This document shows, one piece after another, positions 37,761 through 46,180 of a DNA stretch of 64,000 nucleotides. Under the pieces are notes generated by a model. It had not been told where the DNA came from. It worked only from the letters and a program-made list of their open reading frames with translations, and ran no database searches. This DNA is from Burkholderiales bacterium 8X (GTDB taxonomy: Bacteria > Pseudomonadota > Gammaproteobacteria > Burkholderiales > Burkholderiaceae_C). The stretch spans positions 1,970,125 to 2,034,124 of the forward strand of contig LR732703.1 in the NCBI GenBank assembly GCA_902506565.1, in the 5' to 3' direction. The translations under genes were made by a program, and so were the position numbers. Numbering within the stretch: position 1 is the first letter of the stretch; every line of letters begins with the position of its first letter.

Positions 37761-37987
37761 AGAACGTTGCTCCCCATGCGGTTTACAACCGTCCCGCCAA
37801 TAGTCGCAAGACGCTCGGCTATGCGCTGCTTATGGCTATCACTCTTCTCGGCTCTTTCACGGTGATTGCTGGAGTGGATGGCACTCCGCAGTTCTGCAGG
37901 CTAGTGAGCGTGTTCTGGAGCCTCCTGGCGGGCTTTGGCTTCGTGACGGCTCTCGGCCACGCCTTCAGGATGATCGACACCGAATAG
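37757..37987 (+). CDS. Small two-helix membrane protein
   Basis: A 76-residue protein with two hydrophobic segments (LGYALLMAITLLGSFTVIAGV and LVSVFWSLLAGFGFVTALGHAF). It is coupled to the upstream microprotein by ATGA, with GGAAGGGGAAAG as ribosome site. Unknown function. Confidence 0.6.
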   Translation: MKNVAPHAVYNRPANSRKTLGYALLMAITLLGSFTVIAGVDGTPQFCRLVSVFWSLLAGFGFVTALGHAFRMIDTE

Positions 37988-38097
37988 CGGTTGCGTATCA
38001 TGGGTTTGGTAGCGCTAGAGTGGCCGCTCGAAAAGTCTGGTTCCCTGCTGGATCTGCGCTTACCTTTTTCCTCAGGGCTTGCACTTAGGGAGTGCGT

Positions 38098-38739
38098 ATG
38101 ACAACAACTCACCGTCTCGAAACCTGGCCTGGGATGATCTCCCTGGATGAGTTTACGGATCGTCTGGTATTCGCGTTGCGCCCGGGTGAAGGCATCGAAG
38201 ATCATCTGGCAAGGTACGTGAACGCATCTGAAGTTGAAGATGCAATCCGCCTTTCTATCAAGAGAGGTACGCTTCAACTGCGCAGTATGGGTACAGGCCT
38301 AACGCAACCCAACGTTCACGGCGAAGCTATTTGGCGTACTGGTGTCCGCGTTGCAGACGTTATGGCGCTCCTATCGGATATGGGATTTGAAGAGGAACCA
38401 TCAACGCGTACGCAAGAAGAGGCTGCTCCACCGGCTGCAAAGGAACAGATGGTTTCAAAGAAGAAGGTAATAGAAGCGCTAGAGGGGCGTTACCCAACAG
38501 TTCGGTCTATTCTTTCTCAAGGGAAAACAATCTTCAACGACGGAACATTGACCACCCAGACACTTCGAGAGGCAGCAGGCATGGGAAGGGGCCGGGGGTG
38601 GATGCTCTCCAAAGTTGAAAAGCACCTGAGCATGACCTATCCAGAAGCCGCAGCGACGCGAGCCGCAGAATATGGTGCTGCCCCAGCAATGCCAGATCAG
38701 CCATTCAACGTATTCACCGCCTGGAAGCGCAAGATTTAG
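38098..38739 (+). CDS. Hypothetical protein, possible DNA-binding domain
   Basis: A 213-residue acidic protein without a recognised family. The C-terminal half (KKKVIEALEGRYPTVRSILSQGKTIFNDGTLTTQTLREAAGMGRGRGWMLSKVEKHLSMTYP) has the look of a winged or helix-turn-helix domain that senses a DNA or partner motif. I use ATG 38098 after AGGGAG; a GTG lies six bases upstream. Lower GC than its neighbours. Confidence 0.6.
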   Translation: MTTTHRLETWPGMISLDEFTDRLVFALRPGEGIEDHLARYVNASEVEDAIRLSIKRGTLQLRSMGTGLTQPNVHGEAIWRTGVRVADVMALLSDMGFEEEPSTRTQEEAAPPAAKEQMVSKKKVIEALEGRYPTVRSILSQGKTIFNDGTLTTQTLREAAGMGRGRGWMLSKVEKHLSMTYPEAAATRAAEYGAAPAMPDQPFNVFTAWKRKI

Positions 38740-38864
38740 TACGAGAACGCGATACGAGAACCGATTAGATCTCGTAAGTTACTCGTTTCAGATCAAAGGA
38801 TTTCTACTCGCTCCACGTTGTTGCATTCCACACCGGAAAGCACAACTCCTCAAGGAGTGAATAG

Positions 38865-39074
38865 ATGGAACAGAAGGCCTTTACGAAAATTGAGTGCGAG
38901 ACGCGGCATTCCGTAGATACTGCCACAGCAGCTTTCTTGCTTTCGAGGTCACAGCAGACTCTAAGACTTTGGGCTTGTGGCTCGCGTCCCGGTCCAATCA
39001 AGCCACGCCGGATCAATGGGCGTCTCTATTGGTCGGTGTCCGATTTGAAATCCGTCTTAGGTGTTTCGCAATGA
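38865..39074 (+). CDS. AlpA/excisionase-like HTH protein
   Basis: A 69-residue protein with a MerR/excisionase-like helix-turn-helix: DTATAAFLLSRSQQTLRLWACG followed by PIKPRRINGRLYWSVSDLKSVLG. Such proteins in Burkholderiales islands act as excisionases or as activators of the integrase or early operon. AAGGAG lies nine bases before ATG 38865. Confidence 0.78.
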   Translation: MEQKAFTKIECETRHSVDTATAAFLLSRSQQTLRLWACGSRPGPIKPRRINGRLYWSVSDLKSVLGVSQ

Positions 39075-39147
39075 TCGGCGCGCTTCAAACCCTCTCGCTG
39101 CGCCTCTGGCTGCTCTCGCCCTCCACTTGGTTCAAGAGGACAGCCAA

Positions 39148-39492
39148 ATGAAGAACGCCGCTGCTTTGACACAACGGCGCTCGGGGGATCAACAAGGCTC
39201 GGAAGGTCTTGATTTTACCGCGACCAGCCCGCAACCGCTAATGTTTCTGGCTCGCAAGCAGCAACATCAATTGATCTTGCGGGAGCTGCGTGTTAGTCCA
39301 AAGACTACTGACATGCTGCGCGCGCTTGGCGTGTTCATGCCTAATTCCAGAATTCATGAAATTCGCTCCTTCGGCATATCCGTTCGCACTGACTTGGTTC
39401 GAGTCGTAGGAATTGACGGAAGGTTGCGGAAGATGGCGCTCTACACGCTCAATGAACCTGCAGACCATTGGTCGCCGGCGGGGGAGCGCTAA
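39148..39492 (+). CDS. HTH protein (winged-helix, HTH_39-like)
   Basis: A 114-residue protein. Its second half (LRVSPKTTDMLRALGVFMPNSRIHEIRSFGISVRTDLVRVVGIDGRLRKMALYTL) fits a small winged-helix domain of the HTH_39 type, where LMP-ARIHELR-like helices recur in phage genes. I use ATG 39148. Probably an early regulatory protein. Confidence 0.68.
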   Translation: MKNAAALTQRRSGDQQGSEGLDFTATSPQPLMFLARKQQHQLILRELRVSPKTTDMLRALGVFMPNSRIHEIRSFGISVRTDLVRVVGIDGRLRKMALYTLNEPADHWSPAGER

Positions 39493-39771
39493 ATGCCAAT
39501 TGCCAGACATTCTGCCGTTCCGGCAGCGCTCGACTCCGACCTCTATTCGGTGACCTGTGATGGTTGCGGCTCTCCGTTGCAACTCCACGTCCACCGCTGC
39601 TCCTACTGCGTGCCTCCCATGCGGAGGCCGCTAGGAAGCCCTTCCACGCTGCGCAGTCGCCTTGCTGCCGCTGTTGACCGTCAACAGGCTGCCCGCACGC
39701 CTTGGACTGAAGTGGCGGACGCCTTCTATGCGTCCGAGGCCTTTAAGAAGATCCAAGGAGGCAAGAAATGA
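39493..39771 (+). CDS. Small zinc-ribbon protein
   Basis: A 92-residue protein with a CxxC...CxxC ribbon in CDGCGSPLQLHVHRCSYC, which probably binds one zinc ion. It directly follows the HTH_39-like gene and overlaps the next small gene by ATGA. Function unknown. Confidence 0.6.
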   Translation: MPIARHSAVPAALDSDLYSVTCDGCGSPLQLHVHRCSYCVPPMRRPLGSPSTLRSRLAAAVDRQQAARTPWTEVADAFYASEAFKKIQGGKK

Positions 39772-39932
39772 CGTTCGGACAACTCGGCGCCTATTCAGCC
39801 GCAAACCTGCTTCTTTCCTTGTTCCTGGGCGCGGTGCTCGGCTTGATCCCCGGATTGGCAATTCTGACCATCGGCGCCCTGCTGATCTACGTCGGATCGC
39901 TCGTGAGTAGGGGGTATGCCAATGACCGGTGA
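39768..39932 (+). CDS. 54-residue membrane protein
   Basis: ATG 39768 overlaps the zinc-ribbon stop (ATGA) after AAGGAGG. The 54 residues contain two hydrophobic segments (AANLLLSLFLGAVLGLIPGL and AILTIGALLIYVGSLV). The stop lies inside the next gene. It is short but well supported by coupling on both sides. Confidence 0.6.
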   Translation: MTFGQLGAYSAANLLLSLFLGAVLGLIPGLAILTIGALLIYVGSLVSRGYANDR

Positions 39933-40107
39933 AAACGCATTCGCCTACCTGGCTGCGCTGTTCGCAAGGGAAGGCCACACCTTAACCCGCATCAGCGGCG
40001 CACACGGTGGTTTTCAAGTGGCCCGCTGGGGTCATACCAAGTCACTCAAGAGCCTCGATGAAGCCCGCTGCTTCCTCCATCAAATTTCAGGGAACAAGAA
40101 CAAATGA
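39916..40107 (+). CDS. Hypothetical 63-residue protein
   Basis: ATG 39916 (or 39922) overlaps the membrane gene. The sequence ENAFAYLAALFAREGHTLTRISGAHGGFQVARWG is compact and looks like a small alpha-beta domain. Its stop overlaps the primase-like gene by ATGA. Confidence 0.58.
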   Translation: MPMTGENAFAYLAALFAREGHTLTRISGAHGGFQVARWGHTKSLKSLDEARCFLHQISGNKNK

Positions 40108-41060
40108 ACGATCCAATCATCTCCTTCATCGAAGCCATCGAATCAGCGGGTATGACCGCACCGGGAGAGATCATCGCGGATGGTCGCATTCATCGCTTCT
40201 CGCCTTCGGGCAAGAAACGTGATGATGCGGCTTGGTATGTTGTCCACCTAGACGGCATCCCTGCGGGCAGTTTCGGTAACTGGCGGACCAGCGAATCGCA
40301 AACATGGTGCGCGAAGTCGGACCGCGACCTCACGCATTTTGAGCGACAAGCAATCAGGGACCGCATCAGGGAAGCCCAGCGTCAGCGCGAGATTGAAACC
40401 CTGAAGCGGAACTGTCTTGCGGCGGAACGTGCCAATACGCTGTGGGCGGCGTCGGTTCCCACTGCTGGACATCCTTACCTGACCCGCAAGCGTGTGAAGG
40501 CCTACGGTCTGCGCGTTGGAAAGTGGTCGAAGTGGGACCATGAGACCGGCGAGATCACGACGCTGGAAAACGTGCTTCTCGTCCCAATGCGCGATACCTC
40601 GGGGGATCTGTTGAACCTGCAGGGTATCGACGAGAGCGGCGTAAAGCGGTTCCTACCCGGTGGCCGCGTCACTGGCCTCTATCACTCGATGGGTCGTCCT
40701 TCGGGGCGTCTCCTGATCTGCGAAGGTCTGGCTACTGCTGCGACGATTGCTGAGGCGACGGGCGATGCTGTGGCCTGCGCCTTTAACGCCGGGAACCTCG
40801 AACCGGTGGCGCGTGGATTGCGAGCGAAGTTCGCCGACATGCAGATCACGATCTGTGCAGACGATGACCACCTTACTACCAACCCAAGGACTGGCGAGCC
40901 GTCGAATACCGGTCTCATTGCTGCGCGTGCTGCTGCGGCTGCTGTAGGGGGCTTGTTGGCGGTGCCCGACTTCACAGGGCTTGAGAGAGGGCCAGGGCAT
41001 AACGACTTCAACGATCTTGCTTGCCTGGCTGGCGCCGTGAATGTGGAGGTGTCCGCATGA
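40104..41060 (+). CDS. Toprim primase-like protein
   Basis: A 318-residue protein with a C-terminal Toprim domain. The catalytic Glu (about 207) is in LLICEGLATAATIAEATG and the Asp cluster ADDDH is at about 252-256. The N-terminal part matches the family's YVVHLDGIPAGSFGNWRTSESQTW segment. Proteins of this type pair with DUF3987 helicase-like proteins in phages and islands to start replication. It overlaps the DUF3987 gene by four bases. Confidence 0.85.
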   Translation: MNDPIISFIEAIESAGMTAPGEIIADGRIHRFSPSGKKRDDAAWYVVHLDGIPAGSFGNWRTSESQTWCAKSDRDLTHFERQAIRDRIREAQRQREIETLKRNCLAAERANTLWAASVPTAGHPYLTRKRVKAYGLRVGKWSKWDHETGEITTLENVLLVPMRDTSGDLLNLQGIDESGVKRFLPGGRVTGLYHSMGRPSGRLLICEGLATAATIAEATGDAVACAFNAGNLEPVARGLRAKFADMQITICADDDHLTTNPRTGEPSNTGLIAARAAAAAVGGLLAVPDFTGLERGPGHNDFNDLACLAGAVNVEVSA

Positions 41061-42601
41061 GCGCGATTCCTAAGCAAGCCCTAGACACGCTGCGCGATTC
41101 GATTGATGCAGCCTGCAGTGTTTCCGACCCATGGGCGGAGGTTCAATCGCTGATAGCGCGGGTCGATGCGCAGGAGTACCCGACCGACGCTCTGCCCTTG
41201 GTTGTGCGAAATGCCGTGCAGGAGGTATCGGGCTTTGTGAAGGCCCCTATGCCGCTGATCGCGGTATCCGCTCTCGCTGCTCTGTCGCTGGCTGTCCAGG
41301 CTCATCATGACGTTGAACGCGCGGTTCGGCTCGATGGGCCTTGCGGCCTGTTCCTGCTGGCAATCGCTGATTCTGGCGAGCGCAAATCCACTTGCGATGG
41401 CTTCTTTACGAAGAGCATCCGTGAATACGAGGCCGCTGAGCAAGAGGCGGCAAAGCCACTGATCCAAGAGTTTGAAACCGACCATGAAATCTGGGATGCG
41501 CAACGTTCCGGGCTGAAGGAAAGGATCAAGTCCCTTGCGAAAGAAGGGAAGCCGAGCACCGCCCAGGAGCGCGAGCTTCACGACCACGACAAGGCAGAAC
41601 CTAGGGCGCCGCGCGTGCCTCGCCTCATCTACGGCGATGCAACGCCTGAAGCTCTGCAGCACTCCCTCGCCAAGCGGTGGCCCTCTGGTGGTGTGGTGAG
41701 TAGTGAGGCCGGAAGCGTGTTTGGCAGTCACGGCATGGGCAAGGAATCGGTGATGCGCAACCTTGCCGCGCTCAATCAGCTTTGGGACGGCGCAACGCTT
41801 CCGGTGGAACGTCGCAGCTCGGAGAGCTACGTTGTTCGAGGTGCGCGGCTGACGATGGCCCTACAGGTTCAGGAAGCCACGTTGCGATCGTTCTTTGACA
41901 GCACGAAGGGGCTTGCCCGTGGAACTGGCTTCCTGGCTCGGTTCCTTGTAGCGTGGCCGCTCTCGACGCAGGGCATGCGCCCCTTCACCGAAGCGCCGAC
42001 GAACTGGCCTGCACTCGCGGCCTTCAACGAGCGCATGTCAGTGATCCTCAACCGGGACGTTCCGATTGATGAAGAGGGTGCGTTGTCGCCTGCAATGCTC
42101 ACGCTGTCACCTGAGGCGAAAGCCGCATGGGTGTCGTTCCACGATCAGATCGAAGAACTTCTTCCGACTGGCGGTGAGCTGTATGACGTTCGGGACGTGG
42201 CAAGCAAGATCGCTGACAACGCTGCTCGCCTGGCTGCGCTGTTCCATGTGTTCGAGGGCCATGCTGGTCCGATCGGGATCGACTCCATGGAGGCAGGGGC
42301 GCGTATCGCGGTGTGGCACTTGAACGAGGCACGCCGTTTCCTTGGGGAACTTGCGATGCCTGCTGAACTGGCAAACCCACTGAGGCTGGAGGCGTGGCTT
42401 CTGGACTACTGCCGCCGTGAGCATACCGACAAGGTGCCTACGCGATCCGTGCAGCAATTCGGCCCCAGTGGTTTGCGCGACCGCGCATCGATGCTTCAGG
42501 CGGTTCAAGAACTGCAGGAACTTGGACGACTGCGGACCGTGATGGATGGTCGGAAGCGATTGCTCCAGATCAACCCGGAAGTCCTGGGGGGTGCAGTATG
42601 A
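41057..42601 (+). CDS. DUF3987 (YfjI-like) helicase/primase partner
   Basis: A 514-residue DUF3987 protein. A P-loop-like segment DSGERKST (about 105-112) follows GLFLLAIA. The Glu/Lys-rich region (about 120-190) and YGDATPEALQHSLAKRWPSGGVVSSEAGSVFGSHGM match the family. The role in replication is inferred from its constant pairing with Toprim proteins. Upstream and downstream genes both overlap it by ATGA. Confidence 0.85.
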   Translation: MSAIPKQALDTLRDSIDAACSVSDPWAEVQSLIARVDAQEYPTDALPLVVRNAVQEVSGFVKAPMPLIAVSALAALSLAVQAHHDVERAVRLDGPCGLFLLAIADSGERKSTCDGFFTKSIREYEAAEQEAAKPLIQEFETDHEIWDAQRSGLKERIKSLAKEGKPSTAQERELHDHDKAEPRAPRVPRLIYGDATPEALQHSLAKRWPSGGVVSSEAGSVFGSHGMGKESVMRNLAALNQLWDGATLPVERRSSESYVVRGARLTMALQVQEATLRSFFDSTKGLARGTGFLARFLVAWPLSTQGMRPFTEAPTNWPALAAFNERMSVILNRDVPIDEEGALSPAMLTLSPEAKAAWVSFHDQIEELLPTGGELYDVRDVASKIADNAARLAALFHVFEGHAGPIGIDSMEAGARIAVWHLNEARRFLGELAMPAELANPLRLEAWLLDYCRREHTDKVPTRSVQQFGPSGLRDRASMLQAVQELQELGRLRTVMDGRKRLLQINPEVLGGAV

Positions 42602-43071
42602 GCCTCGCTAACCTACTCAAAAAGGGCGGTTTGCGCGCATCTGCTACTGCTACTCTTGCTACAGTTGCTACACATGAGCCCTTAGCGGCTCTAACTGTAG
42701 CAAGAGTAGCAACTGTAGCAGTAGCAAACGGGCCAAACGCTGCTCCAGTTCTCGCCCCGTCGATCATTCCGGATCTTGACCGGGACTGCTGGCCGCATTC
42801 ATCCGCCATGAACGGCGCAGAGATCGCGGCGATGCAGAAGCGCATTGCGATATTCACGCGGCGCGGTATCCGTCCCATTGATGCCGAAGTGCTTGCCGAT
42901 TCCATGGTGGTGCGAGACCGAGACCTAGACGACCGTCGAACCTGCCTTGAATGCTCCAAGCTGCTCCGAGGTATGCAGTGCGGTGCTTGGGACGTGGCGG
43001 GCGCAGGGAGGCACGTAGAGGCCTTGGCGAGGATGCCGCAGCACTGCCCTAGCTTTGGAGAAGCACAATGA
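42598..43071 (+). CDS. Hypothetical protein translating the GCTAC inverted repeat
   Basis: A 157-residue protein starting MSLANLLKKGG. Residues about 14-42 are the direct translation of two inverted GCTAC repeats (ATATLATVATH and TVARVATVAVAN). The C-terminal half carries two Cys pairs (RRTCLECSKLL, GMQCGAWD) and may bind zinc. Similar Ala/Thr/Val-repeat proteins follow DUF3987 genes in other Burkholderiales elements, as I recall. The role is unknown. Confidence 0.7.
   Translation: MSLANLLKKGGLRASATATLATVATHEPLAALTVARVATVAVANGPNAAPVLAPSIIPDLDRDCWPHSSAMNGAEIAAMQKRIAIFTRRGIRPIDAEVLADSMVVRDRDLDDRRTCLECSKLLRGMQCGAWDVAGAGRHVEALARMPQHCPSFGEAQ
42642..42726. repeat. GCTAC-family inverted repeat, copies B and C
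   Basis: Copy B (42642-42674) and copy C (42696-42726, inverted) face each other across 21 bases. The arms differ only in the order of the TCT and AGT spacers. The structure lies just after the helicase gene, within coding sequence, and could fold or bind protein. Confidence 0.88.
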
Positions 43072-43358
43072 GCAATCCCCAAAGATCAACAGAAGAAAAG
43101 CAGCGGCTGGTCGAGAACACGATGCGGATGATTTTTAAGAGCGCGACTGACAGCCACGTTTTCATCAGCGCCGATCAGAGGGTCAGTGAAAAAGATGCGG
43201 CTGTTCTGCTGGGCTACAAGCATCCTGGGTCGCTCAAGAATCTTCGGCAAGCTGGTCAAGCACCGATTCACTACTTGCGTCCAGTCAATGGATCGAGGGT
43301 GAGCTATCGGCTGATGGATCTTGCAGCCTGGTTAGAGGAACGGCGAGAGGGTTGGTAG
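43068..43358 (+). CDS. Hypothetical HTH-like protein
   Basis: A 96-residue protein. The C-terminal half VSEKDAAVLLGYKHPGSLKNLRQAGQAPIHYLRPVNGSRVSYRLMDLAAWLEER has the layout of a MerR/excisionase-type HTH. It overlaps the upstream stop by ATGA and ends the early gene chain. It could be a second excisionase or late activator. Confidence 0.68.
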   Translation: MSNPQRSTEEKQRLVENTMRMIFKSATDSHVFISADQRVSEKDAAVLLGYKHPGSLKNLRQAGQAPIHYLRPVNGSRVSYRLMDLAAWLEERREGW

Positions 43359-43406
43359 CAAGGACACACGGCGGGATCAAAAGGAGAAACACGGCATCCG
43401 CTGCCA

Positions 43407-43440
43407 TAGATAGGGCGTAGATCGGCAAATAGCCTATCTA
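43407..43440. promoter_or_regulatory. Inverted repeat just before the tail-fibre-like gene
   Basis: TAGATAGG (43407-43414) faces CCTATCTA (43433-43440), with the tail gene ATG at 43442. No Shine-Dalgarno is seen before that ATG. The hairpin could regulate late-gene translation or be an operator. Low certainty. Confidence 0.4.
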
Positions 43441-43441
43441 C

Positions 43442-44359
43442 ATGCCTTTATATAGCAACCTCGCCTCGCTCTCGCAAACGCCCGGAAGCAATGCCGCTGA
43501 CGGTTCTTCTGATGCGCCAAGTACGGTGGATCAGCAGACCAATCTGCTCGCTGCGTTCATTGCGCAACTGCGGGACGGCAACGGTTTCACGACCGGTCTT
43601 GGAAACCTCGGACAGTGCAGGCTAACAAAGAGCGGGGCGAACCTTCTGCTCTCGCCGCTCAACGGCAACGGTCTGACGATCAACGGGGTGGTCTGCAAGA
43701 TCCCATCGGCGGGGCTGACGCTCGCTCCGACCGCGCTTGCTGTCGCAACGACGTATTTCATCTATGCGGTGGCAACCGGAACCGCTGTCAGTTCTCTTGA
43801 AGCTTCCGCCACGGGGCATTCGACCGACACGGCCACGGGTGTAGAGATCAAGACCGGTGATCCGACCCGTACTTTGGTTGGCATGGCGCGCACCATCGCA
43901 GGGCCTGCATGGGTGGATGCCACAAATCAGCGGTTCGTGTTGAGCTGGTTCAATCGGCGGCCGATTAATACAGGTGCTGTCCTCGGTTCCAACGCTTCAA
44001 TCTTCAGTTTGTCTTTCGCCGAGATAAGCACGTCCCTTCGGAACGAGTTTCTGATCTGGTCGAGTGACTACGCAAACTTCGGCTTTCAAGGGTCGGCTTC
44101 CAACAACGTGACCAATGCGGTCACGTACACGACCATCGCGCTTGACGGCGTGACGGGCGACTCGCACAGCGCAGGCGCGCATTACATAACGAACGCGATC
44201 ATCCCGATCAGCGTTGCTCTGCAAGTGCAGGCTGGGCAGACCGAGGGCTACCACTACGCGACGCCCTATACCTTGCAGAACACTACGGCGACATCGACCT
44301 ATACCGGTAACGGCTCTCTTTCCACTCGCTGTGTGATGTCCGGTGTCATCCAAGGCTGA
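43442..44359 (+). CDS. Phage tail-fibre/structural protein-like
   Basis: A 305-residue protein starting MPLYSNLASLSQTPGSNA, a start common in tail proteins of Burkholderiales prophages. The rest is Thr/Ser/Asn-rich beta-type sequence with no enzyme motif and an early low-complexity segment. It is the first gene of the middle (structural-type) region. Whether it still functions without other virion genes is unknown. Confidence 0.65.
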   Translation: MPLYSNLASLSQTPGSNAADGSSDAPSTVDQQTNLLAAFIAQLRDGNGFTTGLGNLGQCRLTKSGANLLLSPLNGNGLTINGVVCKIPSAGLTLAPTALAVATTYFIYAVATGTAVSSLEASATGHSTDTATGVEIKTGDPTRTLVGMARTIAGPAWVDATNQRFVLSWFNRRPINTGAVLGSNASIFSLSFAEISTSLRNEFLIWSSDYANFGFQGSASNNVTNAVTYTTIALDGVTGDSHSAGAHYITNAIIPISVALQVQAGQTEGYHYATPYTLQNTTATSTYTGNGSLSTRCVMSGVIQG

Positions 44360-44400
44360 CCAATGAAAAGTCTGCGACTTTCCTCGGTGCGCGTCTAGAC

Positions 44401-44676
44401 ATGCTCCAAGTCCACACCGAATGGAGCGATCCGATTGATCCACAGACAGTCGTGGATCTGGAAAGGCACACCACCTATGCGGCTTTTGCGCTCGAAGTGG
44501 TGGAAAGGTCGCTGCCAAGCCTGCTCACTTTTCTCAATGCTGCGGATGCAAAGGTGCTCGCCGGAACGCATTTCTTCGCCTTCTCTACTTCGCCTGGTCA
44601 ATGGGTCGATGTCCCTGAGATCGCTGGGCGTCTGAACTTCCTCCCGTGGGCCGAGCCTCACGAAACCATGCACTGA
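44401..44676 (+). CDS. Hypothetical 91-residue protein
   Basis: ATG 44401 begins a compact protein (MLQVHTEWSDPIDPQTVVDLERHTTYAAFALEVVERSLPSLL). It is not recognised as a family member. It sits between the tail-fibre-like gene and the ejection-type genes, eight bases before the next gene. Confidence 0.5.
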   Translation: MLQVHTEWSDPIDPQTVVDLERHTTYAAFALEVVERSLPSLLTFLNAADAKVLAGTHFFAFSTSPGQWVDVPEIAGRLNFLPWAEPHETMH

Positions 44677-44683
44677 GGGCTAT

Positions 44684-46180
44684 ATGGGCTTACTCGAATT
44701 CCTCAACTCTCCCGACGCTCAGCTAGGCGTTGGCCTTCTCGCTGCCGGTGGTCCGACAACCGATCCGAACCGTGCGGGCCTCGGCCAGCGGATAGCGGGT
44801 GCCATGCAGGGGGTTGACGCGCAAAAGGATGCCGAGCTGAAACGCGCGTTCGTGAAGTCTCAAATGGACGAAAACACGCAACAGATTGCCGCTCGCAACC
44901 TTCAGGCGCAAAGAGACGCGCAGATTCAGGCTCTCGTCATTTCCCGCATGCAGGGTGGGGCGCAACCTCAGGGCATGCAGCCAGCGGTCGGCGGTCTCTC
45001 GGGCGCTGCAAGCTTCCCGGTGCAGCCGAATGGCTCTGCAGCTGCTGGCGGTGCCTGGTCTCCAGCTGACGCAAACGCACCTTCGGCGCCGATGGGTGCA
45101 AACGGTCAGCCTATGCATTTCCAAAACGTGGCGAGATCTGCTCAAGGCTTCCCCTTCAGCATGAACGACATCACCGGGCTAACCGCGCTCGGATACAAGA
45201 ACGCACCCGCTCTCTTCGATCAGTTCAAGTACGCCAATGACGGCGTAAAGATGGAAGCCGGGAGCACCTACCGCGATCCGGTCACAGGTGTTGAACGGTA
45301 CATCCCCAAGCTTGACAACGGGATGGGCATGGTTAACGGCGCGGTCGCTCCGCTGGCTGGCTACTCTGCGTCAAACGCACAGATCAAGGGCCAAGAGGCG
45401 GGCGCGGTTGCAAGTGCAAAGATGCCTTATGACGTTGCGGCGGACCGTGCTCGACAAGTCACGGGCGCGCAGTTGCAGACCAAGACGATTATTGGCACGG
45501 ATGGCAACTCCTATGAAGTTCCGCTGTACAACCTCGCGCAAGGGCAGGGCGGTACTCCTGGGGCCGGTGGACAAGTCGGTGTGTCTGGTGGCGCTCCTGC
45601 GGCCTTCCCTGGCGCATATCAGAGCGGGCGCAACCCGATCAATCAGCAGTCTGCGATCGCGATCAATGACAACTTCCTGAAGTCGGCATATCAGCCAACC
45701 ATTGACGCAGGAAAGACGGCTGCCGATCTGCAGAACAGCATTCAGGCGGTGCGCAACATTGATATGTCCACCGGTTGGGGCGCTGACCAGAAGGCGCAGG
45801 GCGCTGCGATGCTCGAAGGGCTTGGCCTTGCGCCGGCTAGCGCGAAGCTGTACGCGGCGAACTCGCAGAAGTTCCAATCTATCGCGATGGATCGGCTGCA
45901 GACGTCCCTAATTGCCCAGAAGGGCACGCAGACCGAAGGCGATGCACAGCGCGCAGGACAGACCTTCGCAGCTCTGAAGAACACGCCCGAGGCAAACCAG
46001 TTCATTCTGGACTTTGCGCAGGCCAAGGCCAACGCGGACCAGAAGAAGGCGGCGTTCTATGAACAAGCTTTGCCTCTCGCGCAGAAGGCCGGAGACCTCA
46101 CCGCCGTCGATCGCGCCTGGCGCAAGGTGGGTTATTCGGTCTGGTCGGATCCGATCCTTCAACCCTGGAGCAAGAAGTAA
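44684..46180 (+). CDS. Internal virion (ejection)-type protein
   Basis: A 498-residue Ala/Gln/Gly-rich protein starting MGLLEFLNSPDAQLGVGLLAAGG, a start seen in podovirus-like late genes. It is followed by a helical N-terminal part and a disordered Gln/Gly/Ala segment (about 90-160). Placement just before a very large muramidase-like protein fits podovirus ejection proteins. No enzymatic motif is visible. It overlaps the next gene by one base (TAATG). Confidence 0.55.
   Translation: MGLLEFLNSPDAQLGVGLLAAGGPTTDPNRAGLGQRIAGAMQGVDAQKDAELKRAFVKSQMDENTQQIAARNLQAQRDAQIQALVISRMQGGAQPQGMQPAVGGLSGAASFPVQPNGSAAAGGAWSPADANAPSAPMGANGQPMHFQNVARSAQGFPFSMNDITGLTALGYKNAPALFDQFKYANDGVKMEAGSTYRDPVTGVERYIPKLDNGMGMVNGAVAPLAGYSASNAQIKGQEAGAVASAKMPYDVAADRARQVTGAQLQTKTIIGTDGNSYEVPLYNLAQGQGGTPGAGGQVGVSGGAPAAFPGAYQSGRNPINQQSAIAINDNFLKSAYQPTIDAGKTAADLQNSIQAVRNIDMSTGWGADQKAQGAAMLEGLGLAPASAKLYAANSQKFQSIAMDRLQTSLIAQKGTQTEGDAQRAGQTFAALKNTPEANQFILDFAQAKANADQKKAAFYEQALPLAQKAGDLTAVDRAWRKVGYSVWSDPILQPWSKK

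Noticed and set aside
43442..44359. Diversity-generating retroelement target (BPP-1-like tail protein)
   Set aside because: No reverse transcriptase or template repeat occurs in the element, and the protein end lacks a variable-repeat look.
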